Notes under the pieces: model-generated | The model's database searches: none | What the model was told of the DNA's origin: nothing | The model's input: the letters and a program-made list of their open reading frames with translations, nothing else | In this document: positions 51,492 to 61,800 of the stretch, one piece after another | Layout: each line of letters begins with the position of its first letter | Position numbering within the stretch: the first letter of the stretch is position 1 | Made by a program: the position numbers and the translations under genes | Source of the DNA: Mycobacterium persicum | GTDB lineage: Bacteria > Actinomycetota > Actinomycetes > Mycobacteriales > Mycobacteriaceae | Reading direction: 5' to 3' | NCBI RefSeq assembly: GCF_002086675.1 | Contig: NZ_MVIF01000006.1 | Span: 41,509-105,508 of the forward strand | DNA: 64,000 nt

Positions 51492-51893
51492 ATGCCGGCA
51501 CCACGATGGGTCGCCCAAGCCAACAAGTTGGGACTTAATCGAGTCACCAAGTACGTCGCCACCTGGGCGCCGGGATGGGGGGTCGTCATCCATCGCGGTC
51601 GCAAGTCTGGCCGCGTCTTCCGCACTCCGTTGTGGGTATTCCGTCGCGACGACGGATTTGTGATCGCGCTGACCTACGGCCCCGGCACCGACTGGGTGCG
51701 CAATGTGCTCGCCGCGGGCGGCTGTGAGCTGCAGGCCCGGCGGCGGCATTACCAGCTCGGCGCCCCGACGCTATTTCGTGACGAGAAGGCGAACGGCATG
51801 CCGCCGTTCATCCGCTTCATGCTCCGCTGGGTGATCAAGGCGCCGGAATTCCTCAGGCTCGACGTGGTGCGCGAGCTGGTACCGGCAGGCTGA
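51492..51893 (+). CDS. Deazaflavin(F420)-dependent nitroreductase family protein (Ddn-like)
   Basis: A 133-residue split beta-barrel protein of the mycobacterial DUF385/FDOR-B kind. It has HRGRKSGRVFRTPLWVF (phosphate-binding GRKSG), FVIALTYGPGTDWVRNVLAAG, and ELQARRRHYQLG. Family members use F420H2 to reduce quinones or nitro compounds. AGGAG lies eight bases before ATG 51492. It is the first gene of a probable two-gene operon with the CMD-like gene, opposite a TetR regulator. Confidence 0.9.
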   Translation: MPAPRWVAQANKLGLNRVTKYVATWAPGWGVVIHRGRKSGRVFRTPLWVFRRDDGFVIALTYGPGTDWVRNVLAAGGCELQARRRHYQLGAPTLFRDEKANGMPPFIRFMLRWVIKAPEFLRLDVVRELVPAG

Positions 51894-51938
51894 TCCCGGC
51901 CGAATTCCGTTGTGGCGTCTAAGGTAAAGGGGAGCACA

Positions 51939-52598
51939 ATGACGGTAAAGTTACCGAGCAGTCCGCTTGGTGAGGTGGATCCGCAGTTCGAGAGGCTCGC
52001 AGTGGACGTGGGTGCTGCTGCGTTCGGACTGGCCGGGACGAGCGTCCGGGAGAAGCTACTGCAGAACCTGGCCATGGACATCTGCCGTCCGACTCTGGGG
52101 CTGGCGTTCCGGATGCACGTCACCGCGGCGGCGATGCACGGTCTGGCCTATGCCGACCTGTTGGCCGCGATCCGGTTTATCGCCCCGTATTCGGGTTATC
52201 CGGCGGCCGCCGACGCACTTGCCCGGCTTCAGCAGGTCGCCGCCGAGATCGGTATGGAGACAAGCGATCTCGACGAGTCGTCGGCACCTGAGGCCGTGGC
52301 TGACGTGGTGGCGCACCTTGGCACCACCGACGAATGGACCACCGAATTCGTTGCTTGGCAGCTGTCGCGGGCATGGTCGGAGGACCGGCTCAGCATGCGC
52401 GAGCGGGCCATCATGGCGCTGACATCCGATGTCGCCCTGCAGACCCTGGACGAATCTTACCGCCGGCATGTCGAACTCGCGCTCGACGCCGGTCTCGGCA
52501 AGGACGGCGTTCGTGACGTCGTCCGCTTCTGCGCCGAGCACGGCATCGCGCGGGTCGCGGCGGCGCTGCGGACGCTCGACAATGTGCTGTCGACGTAG
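51939..52598 (+). CDS. Carboxymuconolactone-decarboxylase-like protein
   Basis: A 219-residue protein with two CMD/AhpD-like halves (RPTLGLAFRMHVTAAAMHGLAYADLLAAI and SYRRHVELALDAGLGKDGVRDVV). The CxxC peroxidase motif of AhpD is absent, so it is of the non-redox CMD type. The role is unknown. ATG 51939 follows AGGGGAG by four bases. It lies 45 bases after the Ddn-like gene, in the same operon. Confidence 0.82.
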   Translation: MTVKLPSSPLGEVDPQFERLAVDVGAAAFGLAGTSVREKLLQNLAMDICRPTLGLAFRMHVTAAAMHGLAYADLLAAIRFIAPYSGYPAAADALARLQQVAAEIGMETSDLDESSAPEAVADVVAHLGTTDEWTTEFVAWQLSRAWSEDRLSMRERAIMALTSDVALQTLDESYRRHVELALDAGLGKDGVRDVVRFCAEHGIARVAAALRTLDNVLST

Positions 52599-52716
52599 TT
52601 GGTCGGCGTTGGTTCGGCCGTCTACGCCTCGGCTTCAAAACGGTTTCAGCGGCTAGCGCTCGCCTGGGCATACCACCTGTTGCTATGCCGCCAGAAGCGC
52701 AGCCAAATGACCATCA

Positions 52717-53370
52717 TCAGCGTGCGTCCGGAGTCGCGATGACGACATCCATGACAATTCCCAGGCGATGGACGCGTGACTGATGCTCCATTTTCCAGCC
52801 GTGCTCCAGCAGGGCGCTCACGCTGATCGGACGACACCCGCCCAGGACCTGCGGCGCGACCCGCCAGATGCCCGTCCAGGTTCGGCAGATGGCTCGCTCG
52901 AAAAACCGCTCTCCGTAACTCAGGCTGGCCAGGCAAATCCGGCCGTTGGGCGCAAGGATCCGCCGCAGATCTTCCAGAACCGCCACGGCGTAAGCTTCGT
53001 CGAGCAGATCGAACACGAACGTGGAGAACACACGGTCCGCGAATCCGTCATCGACGGGCAGCGGCAGCGAGCCGTCAACCAGCACAACCTTGGCCCGCTC
53101 GGCCCAGGCGGCGACCCGAGCGGTGGCCAAGCTGATCATCACCGGGCTGATGTCGACGCCGAGGTAGTTGACGCTGGGGGGCACCGCACGCAGCAAATGC
53201 GCGGCTAATCGGCCAGTACCACAACCGAATTCAAAGATCGTCTGGCCCTCGGCCAGCTCCGCATGGTCCACGAGCCGGTTTATCGTCGCGTCCTCATAGA
53301 ACGCCTGCCAGTCCTGGACACGACCGATCCGGTCGTAGAGCGAACGGGCCTGGTTCAATGTAAGGGCCAC
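52717..53370 (-). CDS. Class I SAM-dependent methyltransferase
   Basis: A 217-residue methyltransferase. It has motif I FEFGCGTGRLAAHL, motif II GVDISPVMISLA, and motif IV region FADRVFSTFVFDLLDE with the Leu-rich helix after it. The substrate is unknown; the form is like ubiquinone/menaquinone-type or small-molecule enzymes. GTG 53370 follows GGAGG by seven bases. It is divergent from the WS/DGAT gene. Confidence 0.9.
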   Translation of the reverse strand: MALTLNQARSLYDRIGRVQDWQAFYEDATINRLVDHAELAEGQTIFEFGCGTGRLAAHLLRAVPPSVNYLGVDISPVMISLATARVAAWAERAKVVLVDGSLPLPVDDGFADRVFSTFVFDLLDEAYAVAVLEDLRRILAPNGRICLASLSYGERFFERAICRTWTGIWRVAPQVLGGCRPISVSALLEHGWKMEHQSRVHRLGIVMDVVIATPDAR

Positions 53371-53626
53371 GAGTCGTCCTCCTTGCTCGTCCGCAACCAG
53401 TCACTTGGGGTTGCGCCGGAATAGTAATGACTGCGCCAGGCCGGTACCCGAATCAGGTTGTCAATGTCCAGGCGGCAATCGGTGGCAATGTCTGCTACCG
53501 CGCCCTCGGTCCGCGCGGCGACCCCTAGGCCACGAGGCTGGCCTGAGGGCATCAGCTGGGCGCATGATTCTCGGTACGAAGCGCGGACCCCCCGGGCGCG
53601 CGGTCGATCGGTCGTGGAGGTGCAAG

Positions 53627-55234
53627 ATGGCAGAGCGACACCGGCTCGGCATCCAGGACGCTCTGTGGTTGGAGATGGACCGGCCGAACAACCTGATGGT
53701 CGTCGACACGGTGGTTTGGACGGCCGACCCGCTCGACTGGAGCCGGGTGCGCGAAGTTATCGAGGAGCGGCTCACCACCCGCTACCCCGTGTTCCGCAGC
53801 CTGGCGGTCAAGGACCGCGACGGCTCGTGGTGGTGGGAGGTCGACGACGAGTTCGACTTCGAGCGGCACGTCACGATTGTGGACCTGAACGATCCCGACG
53901 ATCGCCGCGAACTGCAGGCGCTGGTAGCCAGCCACCGCACCGAAATGCTCGACCGCAACCGGCCACTCTGGCAAGGGATTTGGGTGAACCGCTACCGGCA
54001 CGGCAGCGCGATCATCATGCGGACCCACCACGCCGTCGCCGACGGGATGCGCATGGTCGAATTGGCGATGAGCCTGTTCGATGCGTCCCCCTCGGGAGGT
54101 CTGGTCCGCGACCCCGGGGTCCTGCAGCACGCGGCACGCCCGCAGCCGCCGGGGCAGCCGATAAGAGACCGGCTGCGAGCGGCAGCGGGCCGAGCGGCGG
54201 GCACCGCGCGGCGCGGCAGGTCACTTCTCGAAGAGACGCTGAGCGACCCGACCGGACGGGCGACGGACGTGGCGGCCGGGGTCATCGGGGCCGCCGCCGA
54301 GCTTCCCCGAATCCTCGGCCGCGCCAACGAGTTTGGCCGCCTGGCCGTGCAGAACCCGGTGGGGGCCGGCCACACGATCACCACGTCCACCCGGGCGACG
54401 ATGTCCGGCATCGCCGAGTCCGTACGCTCCGCCATGCGCGCCGCCGTGCCCGGCAGCGGCACACTGGTCGACGTGTTCTCCGCCGCGCCGGGTGACGTGG
54501 ACACGCTGCGCAAACTGCTGATCGGCACCCGCAACGACTCGACAATCTGGACCGGTACCGCCGGCCAGGACAAAGGGGTGGCGTGGTCGGAGCCGGTGTC
54601 GCTGGCCACGGTGAAGGCCGTGGCAAAGGCGAACCGGTGCACGGTCAACGACATACTCGTGGCCAGTGTGGCCGGAGCGTTGCACGACTACCTGCAGGCC
54701 CACCATGCCCGTTGTTCCGCGGTGACTTTCATGATCCCGGTCAACCTCAAACCCGTCGACGTGACGCTGCCCGACCGTCTCGGCAACGAGTTCGCGTTGG
54801 TTCAACTCGAACTGCCGACCGATCAGCCCGACCCCCTGCGAGTCCTGGCCGTGGCCAAGCGGCGGATGAACCGGATCAAGCACGGCCACGAGGCGGCCGT
54901 GGCGTTTCGCCTGCAAGAGACCATCGCCGGGTTCAATCGGCAGCTCTACGAGGCATCGGTGGACTTGTTCACCAACCGCACGATCGGCACCCTCACGAAT
55001 GTTCCCGGCCCGCCGATGCCGGTGTACCTGGCCGGTAGCAAGGTGGCGGGCATCGTCGGGTGGGCACCGGTATCGGGCAACCAGCCCATGAGTTTCACCA
55101 TTTCCACCTACAACGGCAACGTCGTCGTGGGTATCGCCTGTGACAAGACCCTGGTGCCCGACCACGAAACGATAGTCGACGGGTTCGCCGGGGCCTTCGA
55201 GCGGCTGCGGGCCGCCAGCCCCGGGGTTAACTGA
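53627..55234 (+). CDS. Wax ester synthase/diacylglycerol acyltransferase (WS/DGAT)
   Basis: A 535-residue triacylglycerol synthase. The catalytic HHxxxDG is HHAVADG (H134, H135, D139). NNLMVVDTVVW near the start and NDILVASVAGALHDYL, PVNLKP, GNEFALVQLELP, TNVPGPPMPVYLAG in the second half are family marks. At about 160-290 it has a longer Arg/Ala-rich linker than the usual enzyme of about 460 residues. It makes storage triacylglycerol or wax esters at the membrane. ATG 53627 follows GGAGG by six bases; M. tuberculosis has a relative (Rv2285) beside lipM. Confidence 0.95.
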   Translation: MAERHRLGIQDALWLEMDRPNNLMVVDTVVWTADPLDWSRVREVIEERLTTRYPVFRSLAVKDRDGSWWWEVDDEFDFERHVTIVDLNDPDDRRELQALVASHRTEMLDRNRPLWQGIWVNRYRHGSAIIMRTHHAVADGMRMVELAMSLFDASPSGGLVRDPGVLQHAARPQPPGQPIRDRLRAAAGRAAGTARRGRSLLEETLSDPTGRATDVAAGVIGAAAELPRILGRANEFGRLAVQNPVGAGHTITTSTRATMSGIAESVRSAMRAAVPGSGTLVDVFSAAPGDVDTLRKLLIGTRNDSTIWTGTAGQDKGVAWSEPVSLATVKAVAKANRCTVNDILVASVAGALHDYLQAHHARCSAVTFMIPVNLKPVDVTLPDRLGNEFALVQLELPTDQPDPLRVLAVAKRRMNRIKHGHEAAVAFRLQETIAGFNRQLYEASVDLFTNRTIGTLTNVPGPPMPVYLAGSKVAGIVGWAPVSGNQPMSFTISTYNGNVVVGIACDKTLVPDHETIVDGFAGAFERLRAASPGVN

Positions 55235-55252
55235 CGGCGGGACGGCTGTCAC

Positions 55253-56245
55253 TTATCTTTCTTCTTCGGTGCGGTGCGCGAACGTCGCGATGATCGCCTC
55301 GCGGGGCGAGTGCCAGGTCACCCCGAGCTCGGCCAGGGTGCGCGAGTCGTCGGTGGGTATCGCCGCGGTGAGCAGTTGTGCGGCTTCGAAACTGAATCCG
55401 GCTCCCAGCGGCAGTAGACCACCGACGACATCCGCGATCCTCCCCATGGTCCGAAATGCCCTGCCGGATAGCGGAATTCGCCTGATGTGGCGTCCGGAGC
55501 CGGCCTCGAAGGCAGCGATCATCTCCTCGAAGCTCAGCATCACGCCGCCGCACACGTAACGTTTGGGGCCCTGCCCTGGGCGCATCGCCGCAACATGCAC
55601 CTCGGCGATGTCGCGCACGTCCACCATCATCATTCCGGCGTTGCGCAGTCGTGGCGCCACACCAGTCCGAAGTATCGGTGCCCAACCCTGTTCGGTGATA
55701 CCGGGCGCCGTCGTGAAGGCCGGACCGACCACGCTCGACGGATAGGTGAGGACAATGGGTGCGCCCTCGTCTTGCAGCCGCCGGGCAACTCGATCGGCGT
55801 AGCCCTTTGTCTTGGCGTAGGCCGACCTACCCGCCGCAGTCGGAGTATCCGGCCCGATCACCGGTCCCGGCGGCGGGAAGAGGGCGCTGTAGCTGTTGAT
55901 CGAGACGATCGGGTCCAGCCCGCGGTCATGCGCCTGACGCAATACCGCCTCGGTCGCATACGCATTGACCTGCCACATCAACTTCGCGCGCCGATTGTCC
56001 GTCCCGACGACGCCGGCGGCATGCAGCACGGCGTCACAGCCGTCCAGGAGCCGCGTCACCGTGTCGGAGTCGCGGACATCGCCCGCCAGCACGGTGATCG
56101 TGCCGAGCTTGGAAAGCCGTTGCAGCAGTTGGGGATTATTCCAGCCGAGCTCGGCAAGAAGCCGCACGTCATGCCCGGCGGTCAAGAGGCCACGAACGAT
56201 GTGCGCGCCGAGATATCCGGTGCCGCCAGTCACTGCGATCTGCAC
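55253..56245 (-). CDS. Extended SDR/NAD-dependent epimerase-like protein
   Basis: A 330-residue extended short-chain dehydrogenase. It has VTGGTGYLGAHIVRGL at the start, DVRDSDTV, LHAAGVVGT, SINSYSAL and the active YAKTKGYAD (Y-x3-K). The C-terminal substrate half has VDVRDIAEVHVAAM and RYVCGG. It resembles 3-beta-HSD/dihydroflavonol-reductase-type proteins. The substrate is unknown. ATG 56245. It converges on the WS/DGAT gene 18 bases away. Confidence 0.9.
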   Translation of the reverse strand: MQIAVTGGTGYLGAHIVRGLLTAGHDVRLLAELGWNNPQLLQRLSKLGTITVLAGDVRDSDTVTRLLDGCDAVLHAAGVVGTDNRRAKLMWQVNAYATEAVLRQAHDRGLDPIVSINSYSALFPPPGPVIGPDTPTAAGRSAYAKTKGYADRVARRLQDEGAPIVLTYPSSVVGPAFTTAPGITEQGWAPILRTGVAPRLRNAGMMMVDVRDIAEVHVAAMRPGQGPKRYVCGGVMLSFEEMIAAFEAGSGRHIRRIPLSGRAFRTMGRIADVVGGLLPLGAGFSFEAAQLLTAAIPTDDSRTLAELGVTWHSPREAIIATFAHRTEEER

Positions 56246-56416
56246 GAATTCGTGACTCTACCGGTCGGCGGAAGACGGCAGGCGAGATTGGAGCGCGGTC
56301 ATCGCAGTCCCCGCCGGTGAGCGCTAGCGGAGAATGTCACAACAGTCACACGAGTCTCTGTGGGATGGGGTGCGAGCCGTCGTGGGGCTGCGCCCCGGTA
56401 TGCGGAGATGGAAATC

Positions 56417-56748
56417 GCATGCTGGTGCGGTTGGGTCGGCGGCTGATGGCGCCGAGCGTGTGCTGATGGCCCCGGCTGTGCCGTCAGGGCGGCCGATCGC
56501 AGGGGATTCCGCCCTCCGTACACCGTCAAAGCCGTCGTTGCACACTCGACACGGCGGCATCGCAGCCGATTGGGTTGAGACATCTCCCGAACGCTTGCCA
56601 CCACAAGAGGTTTGAGCGGACCCGACAGGTATCGGCGCGCCGAAAACAGAGCCAGGCAGTCAAGGCTGCGCAAGCGGACATCGTTGCCCAGCAGCATTCG
56701 TGATCACCATGAATCTCCGAGTGCGGTGAGCAAATTATATCGGCTCGG
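56417..56748 (-). repeat. Dispersed non-coding repeat, copy B (inverted)
   Basis: The reverse complement of this stretch aligns with 49084-49442 along nearly its whole length, by eye at roughly 70-80% identity: TTCATGGTGATCACGAATGC, TTGCGCAGCCTTGACT, CGCTCAAACC, AAGCGTTCGGGA, TCGAGTGTGCA, GGCCGCCCTGACGGCACAG. It lies in the 719-base gap between the epimerase-like and aldehyde dehydrogenase genes and contains no convincing ORF. The rest of the gap (56246-56416 and 56749-56964) shows nothing recognisable. Confidence 0.8.
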
Positions 56749-56964
56749 CCAGAGGCTCATGAAGACAGAGTGACTGCCGCTACTCAAGCCAGTGGTGGCG
56801 ACGAAATCAGCGGTGTCGCAGCTATTTGGCTTGAGTGAACACGTTGATCAGCGGCGGCAGGTGCGGTCCCCGTCCACGCAGCGCGGCATCGGACCACACG
56901 CTCCCAGACCACCGCAGCGTCCCCCGGGTTTGGCCGCGCCACGATGGTCATGGGCGCACCAATG

Positions 56965-58686
56965 TCACCCACGCAGCGCCGACGCAAAGATCCCAGGCAG
57001 CGCAGTGGGCTTGCCATCCACCAGGAACTTGACCAATCGACGGATGGTCGTCTCCGCGGTCTTGTTCGTGACGAAGAAGACCGGCTTGGGCGATATCGTC
57101 AACTCGCCTCCGAGGATGGCGCGCGGTGACGGCCGGAACGGGATCTCGGCGATGGCCTTCTGCACGTGCTGCAACAGGAAAGCGTTGTGCACTACCCCGG
57201 TGCCGCTGCCGATATCCTGCGGGGTGTGCCCGGGGAATGCACCCCAGGGCGTGTAGCCCAGCAAGAAGTTCATCGCCGACCACACGTTGACGCCGATGTC
57301 GCCGTAGCGCAGCCCGGAAATAGCGTCATCGAAGGCCGCCGCGTTCGCCTTGCGTGTCTTGGGGTCGATGATGATCGTCGAACCTAGAGTGCCCGGCAGC
57401 ACGTCGTTGGCGAAATCCACCGCATTGCGCATGAATTCGCGCGCCGTCTTGCCGGGAAGCCGCACGATTCCGAGGGCGCCCGCAAACACCTCGTCGCGCA
57501 GGATGCTCGCGCCGCTGTGCGGGTCGACATCGGAGATGAGCACGCGGCTCTGGTCGCCGCTGAGGAACTCCGTGTAGCGCATCCCCGCGCACGCCTGTTC
57601 GGTCTTCTCCTGCGAGCGCGGGTAGTACGTGCGGCGGGGCTCGACTTCGCGCATGACGGCGCGGATTTCGGCGATGAGCTGATCGGTCAACTCCCAATCT
57701 TCCGACACGAGCATGACCTGACTCGCGATACAGTTGTGGCCGGCGTTGTTGAGCTTGCTCGTTGCGATGTGTTCGGCCTGAAACCTCACGTCGGCGTTGC
57801 TCCACTCGCCCGGGACGACGATCACCGGGCTGAGCCCGCCCAGTTCCGCCGAGATCGGCTTGTCGAGCAACGGCGTGTTGTGGGCCTTACGAGTCGCGGC
57901 CTCGGCATCGCTGCCCCACACGATCGCGTCATAGGTCGCCGCCGAACCGGTCATGTGGATCGAGTCGACCTTCGGATGATGGGCCAGGTAGCCGCCGACG
58001 TCGGCGCCGCCGTAGACGAAGCGCAGCCAGCCGCGCGAGACGAAGTCATTGAAGATCTTCTCGTAGAACGGGCCGAGGTAGTCGTTGACCGGGTTCATCT
58101 TTACGACACAGACATTCCCCTGTGCGAGCAACTGGTCGAGGATGTCGAGCGTCGTAATGGTTCCCACGTTGCCGGCGCCGAGGACCAATGCGACGCCCGG
58201 GTGGTCGTAGCCGGCACCGCGGTACATGCGGCCGGCGTCCTGGCGCGTTTGCTCAGCGCTGACGCCCGGCTCGATCCAGACCTGCGCCTTATAGCCGTTG
58301 AGCAGCAACCGGTCGTAGACGTTGACCGGGAAGACGTCGACGACGACCTGGCCATCCGGCCGGGTGTGCACCGCGTCGGCCTTGATAGGCGCTTGTCCGG
58401 CGAGTAATCGCTTCAGCACCAGGGCGTGCGAGTTGACGCCCTGAATAAAGGCCCACACACCGGTCAGCCAGTCTTCAGCGACCCAATTGGAGGTCGACGC
58501 AATACCCTTCGCCCTGTCGGCCGCGGCCACCATCTCCGGGGCGAAATTGAGGATCTTCTTCGGCAACGCCTCCAGCAGCGCCACCCTGGCTTCGAGGGAC
58601 AGGGCGACCCAGCTGGCCGCATTAGCATGAAGAACGTCAAGCGCCGTGTCGAGTGCCGTTGTATCGAGTGCTGGTTGTGTGGGCAT
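56965..58686 (-). CDS. Aldehyde dehydrogenase family protein
   Basis: A 573-residue protein, longer than usual ALDH (about 490). It has VALVLGAGNVGTITTLDIL (cofactor), SIHMTGSAATYDAIVWG, SAELGGLSPVIV (Glu), and NNAGHNCIASQVML with the catalytic Cys. An N-terminal extension (1-120) is helical. The substrate is not predictable. It is 189 bases downstream of the four-domain fusion gene on the same strand, so it may act on an aldehyde made by that protein. ATG 58686. Confidence 0.9.
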   Translation of the reverse strand: MPTQPALDTTALDTALDVLHANAASWVALSLEARVALLEALPKKILNFAPEMVAAADRAKGIASTSNWVAEDWLTGVWAFIQGVNSHALVLKRLLAGQAPIKADAVHTRPDGQVVVDVFPVNVYDRLLLNGYKAQVWIEPGVSAEQTRQDAGRMYRGAGYDHPGVALVLGAGNVGTITTLDILDQLLAQGNVCVVKMNPVNDYLGPFYEKIFNDFVSRGWLRFVYGGADVGGYLAHHPKVDSIHMTGSAATYDAIVWGSDAEAATRKAHNTPLLDKPISAELGGLSPVIVVPGEWSNADVRFQAEHIATSKLNNAGHNCIASQVMLVSEDWELTDQLIAEIRAVMREVEPRRTYYPRSQEKTEQACAGMRYTEFLSGDQSRVLISDVDPHSGASILRDEVFAGALGIVRLPGKTAREFMRNAVDFANDVLPGTLGSTIIIDPKTRKANAAAFDDAISGLRYGDIGVNVWSAMNFLLGYTPWGAFPGHTPQDIGSGTGVVHNAFLLQHVQKAIAEIPFRPSPRAILGGELTISPKPVFFVTNKTAETTIRRLVKFLVDGKPTALPGIFASALRG

Positions 58687-58875
58687 GGGGCCGTCCTATC
58701 TTGCTGTGACGACGATGTGCGCCGCCCCGGGCGGCTGTCCGCATCGCTGCCTGTAGCGTGCGCCGTTTGCCACGCGGTCGAAAGGGGTCAAAGGTCCTGA
58801 CATCGAGTCTCGAACCGGATGCGGTTCGGGCTGACGTTGGTGCCCGGGCGACGACGAGCCACCCCGGCCCGGACT

Positions 58876-61800
58876 TCACGCCATCAAATCGCCCATCTTC
58901 TGCAGCATTTCGACCACATCGCCGGGCAGCGTGGTCGGCTCTTTGCCGACGGCGTAGCAACCCAGGATGATCTCGGCCGAGCGGTCGATGATCTCGACCA
59001 TGTCGGCGGCGCGGCGCAAACTGCGGCCGGCGACCAGTATCCCGTGGTTCTGCATGAGCACCGCCCAGCCATCCCGGATGGCCTCGGCCACTGCATGGGC
59101 CAGCTCGTCGGTCCCCGGCATGATGAACGGCACCCGCGGAATATCACCGAAGAACGCCGCCTCGGTCGACACCGGCAGAAACGGCAACCCGGTATTGACG
59201 AGCATGGTGGCGTGCGGTGCGTGGGCATGCACCACCGCCTGGGCGTCGGGACGGGCACGGTACACCAGGCAGTGCATCATTCGTTCGCTCGACGGCGAGG
59301 GCGCGCCGGGATCCAGTACGTGCCCGTCGAGGTCCAGGCGCACCAGGATTTCGGGCCGCAGATCCCCCTTGAACATTTGACTCGGCGTGATCCACAGCTG
59401 GTCGGTTCCGGGGATGCGCACGCTCACGTTGCCGCCGGTGGCGGTGATGAGCTCGGCGGTGTAGAGCTCGTGCACGGTCTGCAGCAGGGTGTCGCGAAGA
59501 TCTCCCGCGGATCCGATTGGCGCCGCGGTGGTGGTTGCCGCGGCGGCCGGCCCGGCTGCGGTGGCGTCGGGGATGGCGGCCAGATCGCCCGGATCACCGG
59601 CTTCCTCGCGGGCCTCCCGGTAGAGCCGGGCCAGATCGTCCTGCATGTTCTGCAATGTCATCGCCTTGGTCGTGTCACCGCTGAACGAGAGCCGCCCGCC
59701 CATGGCCGCCTGCATGGGATTGACGCGGCCGGTGAACATTCCGTCGAGAATCTCGGCGCGCATGCGTAATTCGACGTCGGCTGGCGCCGCGGGGTCTCCG
59801 AGGTCGGCGGTGATCGCCCCGCCCTGTAGTTGCAGGAAGAACGCCAGATCGACGTCGGTGAGCGTGAAACGCAGTGTGACGGATTTGCCTGCGGCAAAAG
59901 CGCCTAGCGCCTCATCGTGGGTGATGCGTTCGACGAAGCCCTTCAGGATACGCCGCATGCCGTCGCGCGTCTCGGGCGGCACTTCGATGCTCGGGGCCAA
60001 TATCGTTGCGGGAGAAGCTGGTTCGGGCTGTGACGTGGTGGCCGCGCCGTGGTCGAGCTGCAGGTCCGAGACCGCGGGCCCGGGTTGGCGGGCTAACTGT
60101 TCGAGGACTCCAGTTTCCGGTGTCGGGCGGGGTGCGCTCCAGTCGAAGCTGCGCAGGGTTTCGGGGTTGAGGACATGCAGCGGCGCCTCGCCGACCAGCA
60201 GTCGGCGCAGGTCCGCGGCGATGATGCGCCCTTGGTGCGCCGCCACGTCGATGGTGTTGCCGCCTACGTGCGGCGTCGCGATCACATTGTCGAGGGCCAG
60301 CAGCGGGTGATCCGAGCCCGGGGGCTCGACGCTGAAGACGTCGAGCGCGGCGCCACCGAGGTGTCCGCTGCGCAGCGCGTCGACCAGGGCGGCCTCGTCG
60401 ACGAGCGCCGCGCGCGCCGTGTTGACCAGGCAAGCGCCCGGCCGCATGCGGGCTAGCGCGGCGGCGCCGATCATCCCGCGTGACTGTTCGCTCACCGCGG
60501 CGTGCAGGCTGACGAACTCGCAGTTCTCCAGCAGCTCATCCAACGTCGCCGGCTCGGCATCGGCCAGCACGATCTGCTCGGCATCGACATACGGGTCGAA
60601 CACCAGGACGCCGGCGCCGAAGGCGTGCAGGCGCTGGGTGACCGCACGGCCCACCGCGCCGAAACCGACGAGACCGATTGTCTTGTGCCACAGTTCGCGG
60701 CCCTGCAGGCTGGTGAACGCCTGACCCATCCGGCCCATGTCGCCGGCGGCGATCCCCGGCTGACGCAGGAACGTCGATGCCGTGGGCAGCCGGCGGGCCA
60801 GCATCAGCAGGAATGCGACGGTGAGGTCGGCGACGGCGTCGGCGTTGCGTCCGGGGGCGTGGAGGACCGGAATGCCGAACGCGGTGCACGCCGGAAGGTC
60901 GACGTTGACCGCGTTACCCCGGCATGCGGCGACGACCTTCAGGTCGGGCAGCTGCCGGATCGCGTCGGCGTCCACCACGTCCACTTCGGTGATGAACACC
61001 TGCGCCCCGGCCAGCGCCTTGACCAGGCTGGGACCGGTCAGCAGCCGCATCGCGGTGCGAAAGCTCGCGTATTCGGCGTCGCCGAGCGCGCGCAGCGCCG
61101 CCAGTCCGTCGTCGTCCATGTCCGCGGTGACCAGGATGCGCGGACGCAGCGCCGGTCGCGACCGCGCCGCCGTAGCGCTCATCGCCTTGAGCGCCGACGG
61201 CAGGATCAGTTGCGACGCAAGCGTTTCGGCGTCAGCTCCCGCGGCACGCAGCTGTTGCCAGCCGCCGTAGAGCGCGCCGTAGGCGTGGGTCCGCTCGCCG
61301 TCCGGCAGCACCGTGCGGGCCAGGCCGCGGTATCGCTGGGCGCCTTCGGCCAGATCGGCGAAGACGCCGACGGCGACGCCGGCGCACAGCGCCGCGCCGA
61401 GCGCGGTGGATTCCGGTGTGGCGCCGACTTCGACGGGCATGCCGAGGACGTCGCTGAGCAGCTGCGCGAACACCGCACTGCGCGACATGCCGCCGGCGAG
61501 GCTGAACGCGGCAGCGCTGGCTTGTGTTGCGGCGACGTCACTTAACTGCTCGAGGTTGGCGCGCACCGCATACGCCATGCCGTCGACCACGGCACGCTCC
61601 AGGTGGCGCCGCCGTTGCGGATCGTGGGCCGTGCTCAGGTGCGACAGCGTGACAGTGCCGGTGGGTAGCCGCAACTCGCGTGCGTTCATCACGCCGGTGC
61701 CCAGGGTGGACAGGATGCCGGCCGCACCCGGCTCCGACAATCCCGCTTCGGCCAGGAAGTGGGCAACCGGATGCTCGGCGTCCGGGTGCAGGATGCGCGC

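Noticed and set aside
54221..55252. 343-codon minus-strand ORF opposite the WS/DGAT
   Set aside because: Shadow of the acyltransferase frame.
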